A DNA stretch of 64,000 bases from Oasisia sp. SBJ-2009 (Eukaryota; Annelida; Polychaeta; Sabellida; Siboglinidae), in assembly GCA_964017155.1 (NCBI GenBank), contig OZ024865.1, forward strand, positions 39,067,426 to 39,131,425, written 5' to 3'. Positions 39,779 to 53,700 of the stretch are shown one piece after another (position 1 is the stretch's first letter; every line of letters starts with the position of its first letter). Made by a program: the position numbers and the translations under genes. The notes under the pieces are model-generated. The model saw only the letters and a list, made by a program, of their open reading frames with translations, searched no databases and was not told the origin of the DNA.

Positions 39779-41740
39779 CAAGTTTAAAAATCACTATGCC
39801 AACTACACTCTGCCTAACATGCGTCACTACACTGCAGATACATCATAGCACTGAATCTACTAGTGCATTTCACATCAAAATATTTTTTCTAAGTTTTAAA
39901 GGAGTCTGTTAGCATAGGCAGTTCTGTGCATGTACGTGTCACCTTCAAGGGTCACGTTTAACAAACACTGCCTAAGTCAAGTTTCAGGGTCTATTTTTCA
40001 CACGTTCTTACTAGAACAAGATTCAACATTACATTAGTCATTACGTTGGCCCATACAATTTTTTTCTTTTTTGTAAAAATACTGTTGTTGAAAAACGACA
40101 ATATTCTCATATTTTGAATGCAATTTGTGGAAGGGAGAAACTCATCTGAAGTCTACCAGGCTGTCCCATCAGTCACAAATGTTATAAAAATAAAGGCACA
40201 AATCATTATGTCTTGATGTGCCACTGAGCTTGGCTTCCTAGGATTTAAGTGAAACAGAAGTTACATTATTATTATTATAAAAACAGACCAAGAGTCGACA
40301 AGTTGCTAATAATATACTGGCAAATTGTGGCATTCAAATATATACTAATAGACAAGCACCAAGATTTGATAGGCAGACTGTCATGATGATATGGGGGTAG
40401 CAAACATTATTGTAATAAAATATTCCCTTTGTTTTAATGCAACATGAATTTATTGCAATAAACATACATTGTGATACAATTACATAACAATGCTCTTATA
40501 GTACGACAATATTGCATTGTCCTGGAAATTCTTGTTAATAAAAACAAGATAGACATGCAGTGACAAAGATGCACCTCCTGTATTGATGTACAATAGTTAA
40601 CAAAGTAGCTAAACAAGACTATTGACCATTCCTCTGTCACATAAATTATTCTTTCCTTGGGACACTCACAACGTGTGCTACTATTCTCACTAGCTAAACA
40701 AAATAATTATTCATTTAGCATCGATTTTGCCTAAACAATAGCATAGGACTTGAGATTTTGTATGAACCAAAATTACCATCGGAGTTAATTTACATTCCAT
40801 GACCTACTCTCTCGATGGTCATACTGTAGATATTACAAATAGAATTATTTCTGGTGACACCAACTTTATCCCCTGAAATGTATGGCAATGATCTACACAC
40901 CAGATGCAACGCTAAAGTATTCTGGGTCATAGCAAACATAATGCATTCACGCCAAATGCCCTGTTAACCTAATATACTCTTGTTTTGACCTTGATCCCCA
41001 GATCAATACATATAACTTGCACCTTTCCAGCGACTTGTGAATATTTCTAGTTTCTGTGAACTCTCACATTACCAATTTGGAGCCAAGAAATGTGTCTCAA
41101 AACGACAGAAATATCCAACTGATAATGGGAATAAAGAAAATTTTAAAATCAACATAACTTGATGTCATCTTATTGTTTCCAGATAACATAAACATCACCA
41201 CAAATAACATATATTTTGCAGATAAAATAAAATTCGGTGTGGCTTGTAACATCTATAAAAACTGGTGTCGCTAACATGATTTCAGTAATTTTGCATTTAT
41301 TATCGCTGCTGAATCCCTCTGACAGACTAAATGTTGACATTGCTGAATCTGACTTCATTTTCACAAACAGAAGTTCAGTTTGCCTGAACTGCAGTGCATA
41401 GTTTACACTCAGTCTTCTCCATACAATATCCCATACGAAACTTTTGACATACTCAATAAAAGTCAGGCTTTATGTTTATTCTAGTTAATAAGGGTATCAT
41501 TATACCACCTTTTTTTAAACAAATAAGCCTAACATTTTTGTGTGTGAAAATATCACTTGTGTAAAGTTGTGTTTCCCAGGGGACGATATGCTGACATTAT
41601 CTTCATTCATCACATATGCTGACCAACGATGCTGACATTGTCTTCGTCTTCATCTCAAATGCTGACTCGCCTACACTATGTATGCAAACATTGCATCCAT
41701 CATTAATCTGAGATTGCTAATCAGGCGCCATGTGTAGTGT
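39779..41740. other. Region downstream of PTRH2, no gene seen
   Basis: AT-rich non-coding DNA. The part nearest 41744 is presumably PTRH2 3' UTR. No RNA gene or element is supported. Confidence 0.4.
41475..41480 (-). terminator. Candidate PTRH2 polyadenylation signal
   Basis: The minus strand reads AATAAA about 265 bases after the PTRH2 stop codon. Use is inferred. Confidence 0.35.
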
Positions 41741-41743
41741 TTC

Positions 41744-44700
41744 CTAGTATAGCTTGAGATGTCCGGTGACCTTGTCGACTAGATTCTGTGGCCCTAAAAC
41801 AACAAATGACACGTTTTGTCAGCACTCCGTGTAATAAATATGTTGTAACAAACAACTTCTGTGTTGAAACTATAACCTCAATAAACTCCAGACATGTAAC
41901 AACATTCTGTATCTATCTAAATATTGCCATCAACTTGAACTCTCAGAAAGTGTTTTAGATAACTTCCAGGTCAATCTGGCTATTTCTAGTATTTATCTGT
42001 TGTTAAAATACAGATACATTTGCTGTTAAAATACAGGTTCATTAGCTTGATGTGAATCAGCTTTGTGCAGAGACCCGTCCACTTGTCATTTCTACGGGTA
42101 AAACCTGATATGGACGGGTAGAAATATCAGTGGAAGGGTAAAAATTAAGAATGAAAAAAGGTCTTAAAAAAACACAAATGTGCCTTGAAAATGGGTGTGT
42201 TTGTACTTGTAGTTTATTTCAGGTCATGAAACACATTTCAACTGGCTTGTATGTATATAAGATGTTAAAAAAAATATGCACCAGAAAAAACTTACAGCGT
42301 ACTGTAAACCACACAAGAGAGCTTCACGTTTGAAAAACACTGGCGAGTTATAAATGGCTTGCCTATATATGCGAAATAATTTAGACGAGTGATTTTTACT
42401 TTTGTTTTTATCCACCATGTGGCATTTCATATTATCTATATGGCGGTTTCGCAAAACGTTTTTTTAATGACGCAGTTACTTACTTAGTGTCTTGTGTTTG
42501 CATAAACATCTATGGTCGCGACTGTACATCTAAACACACCATTGACTAAGCTAGTCATCTTATTAGTGTTACTTGATTTGATGACGGGAGTGATTATCAA
42601 ACGATAAATCACTCCCTAGGTTGGTGATTTGCGCGAGAAAGAGGGAGCGAGAGTGATAGCTCACCTTAAAAATGAAGCAATGATATAAGATATACAGCAA
42701 GTATTGTATGAGACTGTACATTACTAACGACTCATGTCTATGTTTAGTGACAGTTCTAAGACTTACCAGGGCCAACGCCAAGTACTGTCTTTGATCCAGG
42801 AGCTATCTGCGTGCGTCCAGCGTCCCGAATCACACTGACTGTCAACCCAAGTACACGAGCGTGTTCCGCAAGCTGTAGTCTGCAACATACAGCAAGTAGA
42901 ATTATTAGCAGGGTTGCCCTTGATGGCTAAAACTAACCAAATAGGGTCTGTAAGTGGGTCACGATACATGGCATGACGCCGCGCGACTGGCGATTATTGG
43001 GGACTAAGTGAGTCTAATTGGGGACTGGTCACAAGAATAATATTCTAACGATGGATGACAGTTGTAGCTTCCGACTGATGAATACCAGAAAAATAAGATC
43101 ATAAATATATTGTGTTATACTTTTCTTATCTTAAATGTCCGATTTAATATTGAGTTTATCATACTATCATAGACAAATAGCGATTTACGTAGTGCAGACA
43201 GTATACACGATGTCAGGCCGTGTCTTTTACAGGTTATGACACAAATGCATCAAATCAAATTCATCATCTATTGTAATTACTTCCACAGTAAACACCAGCT
43301 AGAACTCGGGTATATACTAACAATTTTACTAGAACAATAAAGAATTGGAACGGGCTAATCGAAACAGTTGTGTCTGCCTCCACGGTGGACTTTTTAAAAT
43401 CAAGACTGGCAAACATTTAAATTCAGCGTAGTACTTTCAAACATGACCCTTCCCCACCGACAGTGGCGTAATGACCTTCGGGTTTTTGCCAATTATGTCA
43501 TAGACATTCCCTGTTAACTGAACCAGTGACAATGTCAGAAAGTTCCATGATTCTAGCATAAATTTAGTGGCGTGGCTGGTGTCAGGTTAATGATTGGACC
43601 AAGGGAGAATGATGCAGGATAATTTCATGGATTATATGCATAATGCATGTGAACGGAGGCTAAATAATGTCTGAAATTTTCATGAAAATTGTACAAGTCA
43701 CTTAGCAGGAAACTAAAGAAACATTGCAAGGACTGCCAATGGGGAAATCAATTGTGGTACAACGTAATAATATTTATTATTATAAAGCGCAATATCCAAT
43801 ATGTTCAAAGTGCTCTACAATAACATATCAAGCTATTCATGTGTTATAAAATAATTAATAATAATAAAAAAATACAACTGTAAAAATAACGCTCAGATAC
43901 AAATGTAGAAACGTTAAATTCTTCATACTAAAACTGTTAATTAAACACTATAAATAAATAAAGTCGATGAGTAAAAAAACATAAATATTAGTCTATTTAC
44001 ATATGAAACATATACTAAACGCTTGCATAACTAAACGCTTGCATAACTAAATAAATAAATTAATTAATACAGTCAATGTATATGTATGCAGTAAATGCTC
44101 CACCTTTGTCAACTCACAGATTGTCCTCACTCTCTGTCTTGACAACCACCTTTGGCTGCCCGTTATATTCCCACTCCTTCAGGATGGCAGCGTTGCTCCG
44201 TCGTAACTTATTTATTGAATCAACAGCCGCGTGGGAACACTAGAGGGAGCCACAAGGAACATGGATGAATTCATCGCAAACAGACCCTCATCAATAAATA
44301 TTTAATTTATTGCCTCACATACTGAATGGACTAATAACGACATTGTCAAGTCCAAAACCTCCCTGAAATCATTCATTGCAGCCTTAAATCTCACGTTCAT
44401 GGCTTACACTGACTGAATGACTGAAGAAATATTTCTATGCTAATTTGTTCAAATGGTGATCTGGCGATCTACTGAAAGAACATTTAAAGTAATAATAATC
44501 TTTATTTTATACACACTGTATAAAATTAGTCATACTTAAAATCACCAGATAACAATTTGAACAAATTAGCGTAAAAATATTTCTGCAGTCATATATCCAT
44601 AGCGTGCACAGTGCTTTACATATGACTTCACTAAAAATACGATATAACTAGTAAACATTTTACAAATATTAATAACAATAAAATAAAAACACAAAAATAA

Positions 44701-47627
44701 GACAAAGACCCTGTATAAGCATCAGTGGATTACAAATAAAACAATTACAGTACAACACGCTTATAGCTAACACACATAATAATGAATTGATGGATATAAC
44801 GAAATAATTTCTTATGTACAGAGTTTTCCCCTATCTTTTCCATTTTGTGTGGTACCTAAACCAACACCAAACAAACGAAAATGGAGGACTTCTTCACAGA
44901 TAATTATCTTGTGACATTCTGTGTGTGCCTGCGGACATGTGCACTTGTTCGTTATATATGAATGAGTGTTAGTTTTTGTAATTTCTGTAATTGTTTTGCT
45001 GTACCATGGTAAATAAAATACTAAAAAAATTCTTTTAGTTTTAACCGGATAAAAATATGAATAAATTATAATAAAAATGTCTCAGCGGCCGTTTAGTCAG
45101 TGTAGGTCACAATAAATTAGTGACTTTTTAATGCAACCTTGAACAATTTCAAGGTGGTTAATGTGCTTATCTTGCCAAATAGAAATTTGCGAATCGATAC
45201 ATCAAAACCATACGAAGAAGGTTGAGCGAGTCGTGTTGTTACCTGTGCTGCCACCTTGCCCTTGCCCATCTTGAGGTCTGTCCTCACCACCAGCACCAGT
45301 TTGTAGTCACCCCCCTCACCCGGGGTGCTAACCTCCAACTGAAAACACATCGAGAAATTATTTCTGTGTTTACCTACATGGGGTCGAAATAGTGGTAGTC
45401 CGAGGACTACCAGAAACCATGGACTACATACAATTTTGGAATATTTTTCACATTTTTTATCATGTTATTTTGCTTCAATCTGGGCCATACATAGCTTTAT
45501 GCAGAGACCGGTCCACCCGTCATTTAGACGGTAAAAACAAATATGGACAGGTAGAAATATGGGTGAACAGGTAAAAAAATGAAGGAGCAAAAAAGGTCTT
45601 CCAAAACTATAGATATTGTTAGTTTTGCCTTGAAAGTGAGTGTAAATGGTGTCTTTGTGTGTGTTTATAGCCCATTTCAGGTCATAAGGCACATTTGAAA
45701 GCTTGTAAACTGGCTTAACAGTTAACATCCACATGTGTCCACCAAACCATGTGTGACTGGCAATAATTGTATCCTGCATAAAGCCCTGAATAGTAGTAGT
45801 CCGAGGACTACCAGAAACTTGGTCGGACGGACTACCAAAGATGATGACAGCAGTAGTCCCACGGACTATATAAAATGTGGGAATATTTTCCCCCATATTA
45901 TTTTGCTTAAATCTGGGCCATATGACTACCACATGTATATCAGTTACCCAACTAAGTACTCCTGCTGACTACCACAAATTTTGTTAGTTATATCGACCCC
46001 TGACCTTTATGGACACGTGTTTAGTTTAAAATCAAGAAACTAGTTGCACAGTATTTTTTATATTTAGGGTGTAACATGTAAACAAATAAATACTGCATAC
46101 AGTGCATGTACACAATAATATGTGCAGAAGAACCAGTTATGTCTAAAAAGTGGAATAGCACAAAAGTATCAATGTTGTTCTTAAATGTATCCAGGCCAGA
46201 CTGTTCTGATTAACAATGTTGAGGGAGGGAGTTCCAAAATTGAATAGTATTAGGAAAAAATAATACAAGTGGTAACTAGAGATAATGTAGGGTAAGGAGT
46301 GCTGTTTTTAGTGTCTACATTTATAGGAATAAAATATTGATTTGCTGTTGTACTGGTATCATGCCGTACATATTTTGCGTCAGTTCTTCAGTCTGTTAAC
46401 TGGAAGATGATGAAAGACATCGAGCTACATGATGTTATTTTAACTTATTTGTGTGATATTTTTTTATTAATTAGTGTAGATATTTAATTAATAAAATAAA
46501 TATTTTTTATTACTGATTAAACTATGTACTTTCCGTACATGTTTGATCATCTGGCATGTTACTTTATTTTGTTATACAGGTTCTTAGAGGTCCCTTTCAG
46601 GCTTTTATAATTAGGCATTCCTACCTCTTGTGCCAGCTCCACCTGGCCAGCTCTATCTTTAACATTGTGTTGAGACTGTGCACATGCGTCTGGACTGAAG
46701 GTGATGGTAATCCAGTTAACTGGTCTAAATTATTAGGGCCTTTTCAAAACATTTTTATCACCATTTTCGATATGTATGTGTTCAGAATGTCATTCTACAT
46801 CATTTCCAGTATAAAGAAGTCACATCTATTAATGTTTTAATTGTGGTTTAGAGCAATTTAATGCTGTTCAGTTGACGTAAATAAGCGATGTCACAAGGAA
46901 GTAGCAGTTAGCGGTACCTCAGACGCGTCATGACCGCAAAGGCGATGTCTTGCGATTTGCGAATATGTCCCTAAAACTAAGGTTACATCATTAATTTGTA
47001 TTCTATATAATGCAGATTTATTTGTTTTAGGTTAAAATTTCTAAAAAAATTGCTAATTGTTTTTATTTCGCCTTCGCAATGCACACGCAAGACATCGCCT
47101 TTTCGGCTCTGATGCGTCTAGCATGCGCCAACAGCTCGCGCCCTGTGACATCGGCTTATTTACGTCAACTCGATGGCATTAAATTGATCTAAAACACAAT
47201 ATTAAAAAATAATATCTTACTTCTTAGTGCCAGAAATGATGTAGAATGATATTCCGAACATGAAAAAGTCCATAAAACCGTTTTAAAGACCCTGAATCCT
47301 ATTCCTAATACTTAGTAATAATTTAGGCCAGTTAACAAGAAGATTAGCCAGATCCCTTTACTTTATCACAATAAACAACCAACCAACGACTTGTCAAATC
47401 TGCGCATAGGCCATAGTCCTCATCACCCGAATCCAAACAGTAAGCCGTCATTAAACAGAGTGTGTCCGCATGTTCACTTATTATCGCTCACATATATCAC
47501 TAACCGGGCTCTTCTCCGTTGCCAACGCTACAGCTTTCGATCGAAACTTTCCCTTCACGAGCCATCCTATGCACAGTCCACATCCCAAACCTACTGCAAA
47601 CCCAAATAAAGTACCGGCTTCTAACAT
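41744..47627 (-). CDS. PTRH2: Peptidyl-tRNA hydrolase 2 (complete, five exons)
   Basis: Exons: 47505-47627, 45243-45338, 44118-44239, 42767-42879 and 41744-41793 (stop TAG 41744-41746). They join to 504 bases, 167 codons plus stop, with matching phases (0, 0, 2, 1). Residues about 5-23 form an N-terminal hydrophobic anchor ([20 protein letters not shown]), as in the mitochondrial outer-membrane form Bit1. The catalytic PTH2 fold carries its signature motifs: [19 protein letters not shown] (Lys and Gly of the active site), [26 protein letters not shown], and the terminal VTGHLKLY. The enzyme frees tRNA from peptidyl-tRNA released by stalled ribosomes; in vertebrates it also signals in anoikis. 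The start is the first ATG in frame, and codons upstream contain only a GTG. No defect is seen. Confidence 0.97.
42058..42240 (+). repeat. Interspersed repeat D, copy 2
   Basis: TTTGTGCAGAGACCCGTCCA start, two GGACGGGTAGAAATAT-like blocks, then AAAAAAGGTCTT and GGTCATGAAACACATTT, as in the copy at 29.7 kb. Confidence 0.7.
43330..43425 (+). pseudogene. Short LINE 3' end relic
   Basis: Plus-strand translation [20 protein letters not shown] then [11 protein letters not shown] matches the last residues of Jockey/CR1-type reverse transcriptases ('R-I--WN-L---VV-A-S---FK--L'). The rest is missing. Confidence 0.65.
43775..44095. repeat. AT-rich repeat with SINE-like tail
   Basis: TTATTATAAAGCGCAATATC and TTCAAAGTGCTCTACAA match the 3' tail consensus of the local SINEs (CACTTTGAAC...GGATA.TGCGC). 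The remainder is AT-rich repetitive DNA that includes a duplicated AACGCTTGCATAACTAA. It lies just downstream of PTRH2 exon 3. Confidence 0.55.
44418..44592. mobile_element. Small palindromic element
   Basis: GAAATATTTCTATGCTAATT with TGTTCAAATGGTGATCTGG is mirrored at 44540-44590. No ORF. Confidence 0.6.
45488..45790 (+). repeat. Interspersed repeat D, copy 3
   Basis: AGCTTTATGCAGAGACCGGT start and the same order of blocks as at 29.7 kb, ending near GTGTGACTGGCAATAATTG. It lies between a pair of TAGTAGTCCGAGGACTACCA repeats at about 45391-45412 and 45787-45810. Confidence 0.7.
46699..47345. mobile_element. Long palindromic element in PTRH2 intron 1
   Basis: The two halves are inverted: GTTAACTGGTCTAAATTATT at the left against TAATTTAGGCCAGTTAAC at the right, TTGACGTAAATAAGC against GCTTATTTACGTCAA, and GGCGATGTCTTGCG against CGCAAGACATCGCC. 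A second, decayed copy is at 52.27-52.71 kb. Confidence 0.75.
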
Positions 47628-47795
47628 CTTTGGACTGGCATTCGGCGTTTTCTCTGTCGCCAGCTTTCTGTCGTGGAGGCTCGCAAGTGCTGCCACTTAA
47701 CGGCGCATGGGTAATTGAGGCTGAGATTCGCGCTTTTCTACTCGTCTTTTCAAGATAATTCGTGATCAATTATTAGCTCCATCAATTCTGTTATC
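47628..47795. promoter_or_regulatory. Putative bidirectional promoter of PTRH2 and ANAPC7
   Basis: The PTRH2 ATG (47627, minus) and the ANAPC7 ATG (47796, plus) are 168 bases apart and diverge. The interval has no TATA box. It holds ATTCGCGC at 47726-47733, which resembles an E2F-type GCGC core and would suit a cell-cycle gene. Assignment of factors is inference. Confidence 0.6.
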
Positions 47796-50700
47796 ATGAA
47801 TTTAGTTGAACAGATCAAGATTCTTCATGAATCCAGACTTTTCGTTGACGTAAAATTAGCGGTAAATACTTTATTTTATTAGTAATTGCATAATATGTAC
47901 TTGTTTGCATGCATTATCGCTCACCTGTATCGCTCTATCGTAAATATTGACTTGGAACGTCCCATGAACAATGCGCTTGGTGGCTCGTTTGGTTTAATTT
48001 TTTGTAGATAGTGAATTTAATTAACATAGAATGTATTAAGAATGCTTACATATAAAGAATTCCACTCTTGTAGTTGAGATTTGGAAGGAAACTATTTCCA
48101 TTTTTGTAATATGCCATTATCATTATGATTATGAGTGCCTCATTTTTATCAAGTTTTGTAATATTTAAATATTTCCTGCAGTTGGGCTTTGTCAGTTTAT
48201 GCCAGTTTCTACCAAGATGAACGGCTCATGCATGTTGTTAGTCGATGCAATTGTCCACTGCAAACTATCTTCACCTAGTTCTAGTTCTAGTTGTTTCCAG
48301 CACTCGGCAACGTTCTTTTAACTGACTAGTCTGTATATGTTGTGGTTACAACGTATGAACTTATGAGGTCTCATTTAACTAGTCAGCCTTTTTCAGAACA
48401 TCACGCCAAGCCGACCTTTCTATGCTGGCACTGAGGATGGTCACTGCCAGGGTGCTTGTCGTCCTCAGTGGTTCTTTTACGTCCCAAATTGAGACGGGAC
48501 CGACATTAACGTGATTCTCCGATTCACGAGGGATACACAGTCCCCAATGTTGAGAGCCAGATTTTTACATCACAACTGCCGGTACCGGGTATCGAACCCG
48601 TACCGCCGGCGGTAGAGGCGAGTGTGGTAACCACTACACCACCCGCGCTCTCTTAAAACCTACCCAGCAAACAACGATCCGTGATTTCACATGTTCTGTA
48701 AATGAATTTACGAGTTCAACTGGCTGAATTCACCGGATTCTGTGAACAAATTTGGTGTGTCGACACCATAAAATCAATGAGTTTTTCACGTGATGACACG
48801 TACCAGTGAAATCGTACCAGTTCTGACCCAGTACGACTCGTGTCAAACTCGTTCAAAACTCGTGACAACAGGCAGAACATGTGTATTCACGTGAATACAC
48901 AAGAAAACATGTACTGGTGGAGCGGTACCAATTATGAACCAGTATAACATGTGCCAACTGGTTCAGAAATGGTTCCTTGTTTGCTAGGACACCAGATCTA
49001 TGAATCTTGTTCACATGCTGGTGTCGTGATCTGGCTCAGGTTTGAACTTTTGGCAGGCAGAGTAGTCCCTTTGGTCGGTCGAAATATTTATGTTTCCCAT
49101 ACTGTGCTCCAAAATAAGTTAATTTCTCATAATACAACCATATCTTGCAGCCAAGATCAGTATGTTTTATAGTGCTGCAGCTATTTTAAGTTTATGAGTG
49201 TTTTGTATGTTTTTAGACGAGTATTGTTTTGACAATGTCTGAGCACAATGAAGAGCTCCTCACGCCTACCGTCAAGTACCAGATGTTGGCCTTCCAGGGG
49301 GAGGCGTTCTATGAGACGGGAGAATACCGCAGGGCAGAGGTAAGCAACACAAGTGTCGTAGCGCTGCCTAGATTAATTATAAGAGAACTATGAACACCTA
49401 ATATCAAACTCGCCAAGAGCAATCTTTATTTTATAATTGAAATAATAAATGTAATAAACTAACAGTAAAGTATAATTCAAATAAAAGTACAAATCACGCG
49501 CCACGTGGCTACGCACAAACTGTTTCCCTGAACCAACGTGTTCACAATCTCAGTCTCTCCAATCTCCTCGTGTCTTTCCCTCCCCTCGTATCCCAGTCCT
49601 CAGTGTCCTAGTATTTATACTTTCCCCAATGGCGGGAAACCTTCTGTCACGTGATCAGCTACGTCCTCTGGTGGGCATCCCCCCAACATGGAGGGCCCTG
49701 CCACTCCCTCTGGTGGGCATCTCCTCACCTTGGTGGCAGCTCTACCATATAAGTAAGCCACAGATGTAATAACTGGTAACACAAGCAGAGATGGCAAGAA
49801 TGATAAGTATGTTAAAAATCACATACCGCGAGAGAAAAACAAACATCAGGGTAAGACAATGGTCATAGACATAATTGACCAAGTCAGAAGATGACATCAC
49901 AAAATGCAAGATATAATGTTTTTCGCAGTATACATGTACTTGAGGTAAGTTGTCGATTATTTTTTCCTTTTCTTGCCGATGTATTATTAGATTTTCCCAG
50001 CATCGACCATTTTGTTTGACTGCTTCGTATCATCATCGTTTCCTGTCCGCAGTTCAGATCACTCAGCATTTTTAAACCATGTGTCTTCAATGATCTCCTT
50101 GTCTTATCATCTTGGCCACTATTTCTGGAATAAGTTTCTTAAGCACAAATTCATATGTAATGCTGTGAATCTTTGTGTGTGTGTTATGTGTCATATCTTA
50201 GACATTTGGCACAATCGACAAAAATAGTACTTAAGTTTAGTAGTGAAACTGTTTGCAGTGAAATAATATTCAGTTTGCAGTGGAATAATATTCAGTATGC
50301 TGTGGAATGGTACTTAGTTACATGTCACATGACTCACATTACTTGCAGGTTGTACTGGTGAAAGCGCTGCAGATGAGAAAGATGATCCACAAAGTGAAGG
50401 GGAAGTCACAAGCACTGGTGAGATACACAGCTTCACTGTGATGTAACAGAGTCGTATCTGGAATGTTACAATTTCAGCAAACTTCTAGCAGATTGTTGAC
50501 TGCAGGCCATTATATAGAATAACGTTTATTTTGTGGTAGACATGCGTGACACCAGTACCTGACCAATACCTGTAGGTGACAGCTCAAAACGTCCTACGTT
50601 TCTTCAAATGTTGCTCCAAAGCAAGTTAATTTATTACAATATAACCATATCTAGGAGCCATGAACAATATATTCAACATCGTCCTAAGAACTTGTTTTTT

Positions 50701-53700
50701 ACAGAACTGAGTTACGTCTCTCTGGGTGTCTCCAATTATTCTGGAGCTGACACATACACGTAATTCTGGGTACAAAGACGTTCTAGTTATGTGATGTTGA
50801 CAGGACATACCGACTGAGGTAGAGGTGAAGTATCTGCTCCATCTGTGCCACTGTCTGCGACAACAACACAAGGAGGCACTGTCAGTGGTAAGTAAAGGCA
50901 AGTTCTTATATAACACAGTATCCAGTCCTCAGGACCGTTCAAAGCGCTTTACACTTTACTTCCCTGACAGACCTGTTCACTCAGACACCATCTCGGCTTC
51001 TCTGCGAAGCATCCAGCCATATGCTACAATTAATGCACGAAGGCTGCTCGTACACATATCCACCACTGTCTATAGTCAGTTACTCATACAGCTGAGTGAA
51101 CTGGAGCAATGTAGAATTAAAAAACTTGCCCAAGGTTGTAACACCGCAGCACAGAATTCAAACCTGGTTCTCGTAGTCAGGAGTCCGAAGTTCTACCCCT
51201 GAGCGATTGCGCTCTAACTAAGTCAGATGCATTGCTCCAAACATCTACTGAAGACACATTTCTTTTGTATTGCATCTTAGTGTAATTCGACATGAACCTT
51301 TTTTTACTGATTTTTTTGTTACTCTTATCAATACATAATTATACACTTATCAATTGGCATTATTGTTACGTAATTATTATTATTTTAAAAAGTTTTAACA
51401 TATTCTAAATTGTTTATTACTAATAATAATTATACCTATGCCATCATTTATCAGTATAATTGTAATGTAATTATACACTACACACACACTGTAGATTGGG
51501 TATTATTATTTTTATGACTAATATGTTATTTATTTATTTAAAAGTGCTACGCTATTTAATACTATATTAATTTTAGTTATTTTTTATACCTATACTCTAT
51601 ATATATATTTTGTTTACATTTATTTTAAAAGATTTGTATTTGTCTTATTATATACATATATCTTTTTTATGTATTTTGTACGATTATCTGAATACTTACT
51701 GAAGCAAGCAGATCTTGACATTATATAATTCCTGTTTTATTAACCTAGCATTAAAAAGCCTTTGTAACTTCAATACAGTGCCTTCTGTCACTGTATCAGA
51801 ATGGAATTGTATTATAGAAACAAAATAATTTTGTATAAATTAATTTTGTATAAATGTTTTGTGTATGAAAACACCCTTAAATTACAGTGTATGTTAACAG
51901 ATCAAACTTAGTTATCAATGAGTCGCGTTGTATATATAAGGATTCAAGGTATGGATAACCTAAATTATTTGTCATTAGTGAAGATACTAGGTTTGGAGCG
52001 ATTTGTTGTTTACAGTTGGAGGGAGTGAGCTCGAAACAAAGAACAGCCAAGATCAACATGGCACTGGCTAAGCTGTACCAGCGAATGGGACAAGATCGCT
52101 CAGCCGTGACTGCCTTCAAGGAGGTGCTCAGGTCAGAGGTCAAGGCCAAGGTCACTCCCTCTGCCACTGTATTCTATAAAGCAAAGAATTCTGGGAAAAT
52201 ACATCATAGGAAATAGTTATTTTTATGGGCTTTTGGCATGACTGAAGTTTTTTCATTCTGTGTCTTGAATACACACTTTGGTTAGAGTGAATAACCACAT
52301 TGCGGAATGTTGGGATTTGGTTTTGCACACTTTTGTCAAAGTGTATGTGTTCGGAATGTCATTCTACATCATTTCTGGTACAAAGAAGTAAGATGTTATT
52401 TTTTAAATTGTATTTTAGATCAATTTAATGCCATTGAGTTGATGAAAACAAGCCGATGTCACAGGGCATGAGCAGGTAGCTCACACCAGATGCATCACAA
52501 CCGCAAAGGCGATGTCTTGCGATTTGCGAACATGTCCCCAAAACTAAGGCTACATAAAAAATTATTCCGTATACTGGCGATTTATTTTGTTTTATGATTA
52601 AATTTATAAACATATTGCTAATTATTTTTATTTTGACTTCACAAGACATCAAAAATTTCATAAAATCATTTTGAAAAGACCCTAATAATTTAGGACAATT
52701 AACTGGAACATTACCAGAATGGCCGGGACTCAGATGCAATCCACTTATTAGAACACCTGAGGAGGATAGGGAAATATGAAGATCGACCATTCTGTTGCAC
52801 CTTTGGCACTCATCCTATGGGACAGAGGTAAATAGATAGATAGATAGATAAGTACGCTGGGAATGATCAACCAAATAACTGAAATATCTCTAGACTCAAG
52901 GGTTAGTTAGTTACAGTATGTTTCCGCTTTTCAGACAGTGTCCAATGTCCCTGGAGGCTGCCAGGGGTTTGATGACCCTAGGAGTGAAGAGTGCGGAAGT
53001 GTCGGCCCTCATGATGGTCTGTCTACCAGGTGGCAGCACCAGTGAATGGTAAGGCGAACATTGTGCAGTTTGGTCTTCTTGCAGAGACACTGTCTGTTTG
53101 GTTATTTTTCCGAAAGACGCAGGAATTCTTAAACATGTTTAAAATAATGTCCACATCTTAAATACTACTTTTCCTAGCTTGACCAAAATTATTTGCAGTG
53201 TATCTAATATCCACGAAAAGAAGATGTAACAGTAACTTTAAATGTTAATCATTTTAATTTGTATTATTAATGTTCAAAACACAAGACAGTATTAAAAAAA
53301 GCTACACAAATAAAGGAGGAATCTTTACTAATTGACTGGATTCAAATAAATGTATTTTTAACAAGAAAATCAACCAAGTTAATTAGTGTTTCTAATAGTT
53401 TGCAATTCATCGTTGTTAAACTCACTGGTCTATAGTTCTCTGACTTATTTCTCAAACCTTTTTTAAATAATGGTACAATGTTGGCTTCTTTCCATTCTAT
53501 CGGAACTATTCCCTCCTCTAATGACAAAATGAACACTGTTGCAAGCGGTATGCTCATTTGTTCTATAATTTCCAATTGTAATTTGGGAGGAATCCCATCC
53601 ACTCCAGGTGATTTATTATCCTTCATATCTCTTAATTTTTTAACCCTCAAAATGGTAGCTATGAAAAGTTAACGAATGGAACAGATTATCAACTGATTGT

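Noticed and set aside
47500..47769. 89-residue minus-strand frame and 79-residue plus-strand frame over PTRH2 exon 1
   Set aside because: Shadow frames; the PTRH2 frame starting at 47627 has clear homology.
48570..48650. Possible functional tRNA gene (A and B boxes)
   Set aside because: The acceptor stem does not close and a SINE body follows; treated as a tRNA-derived SINE.
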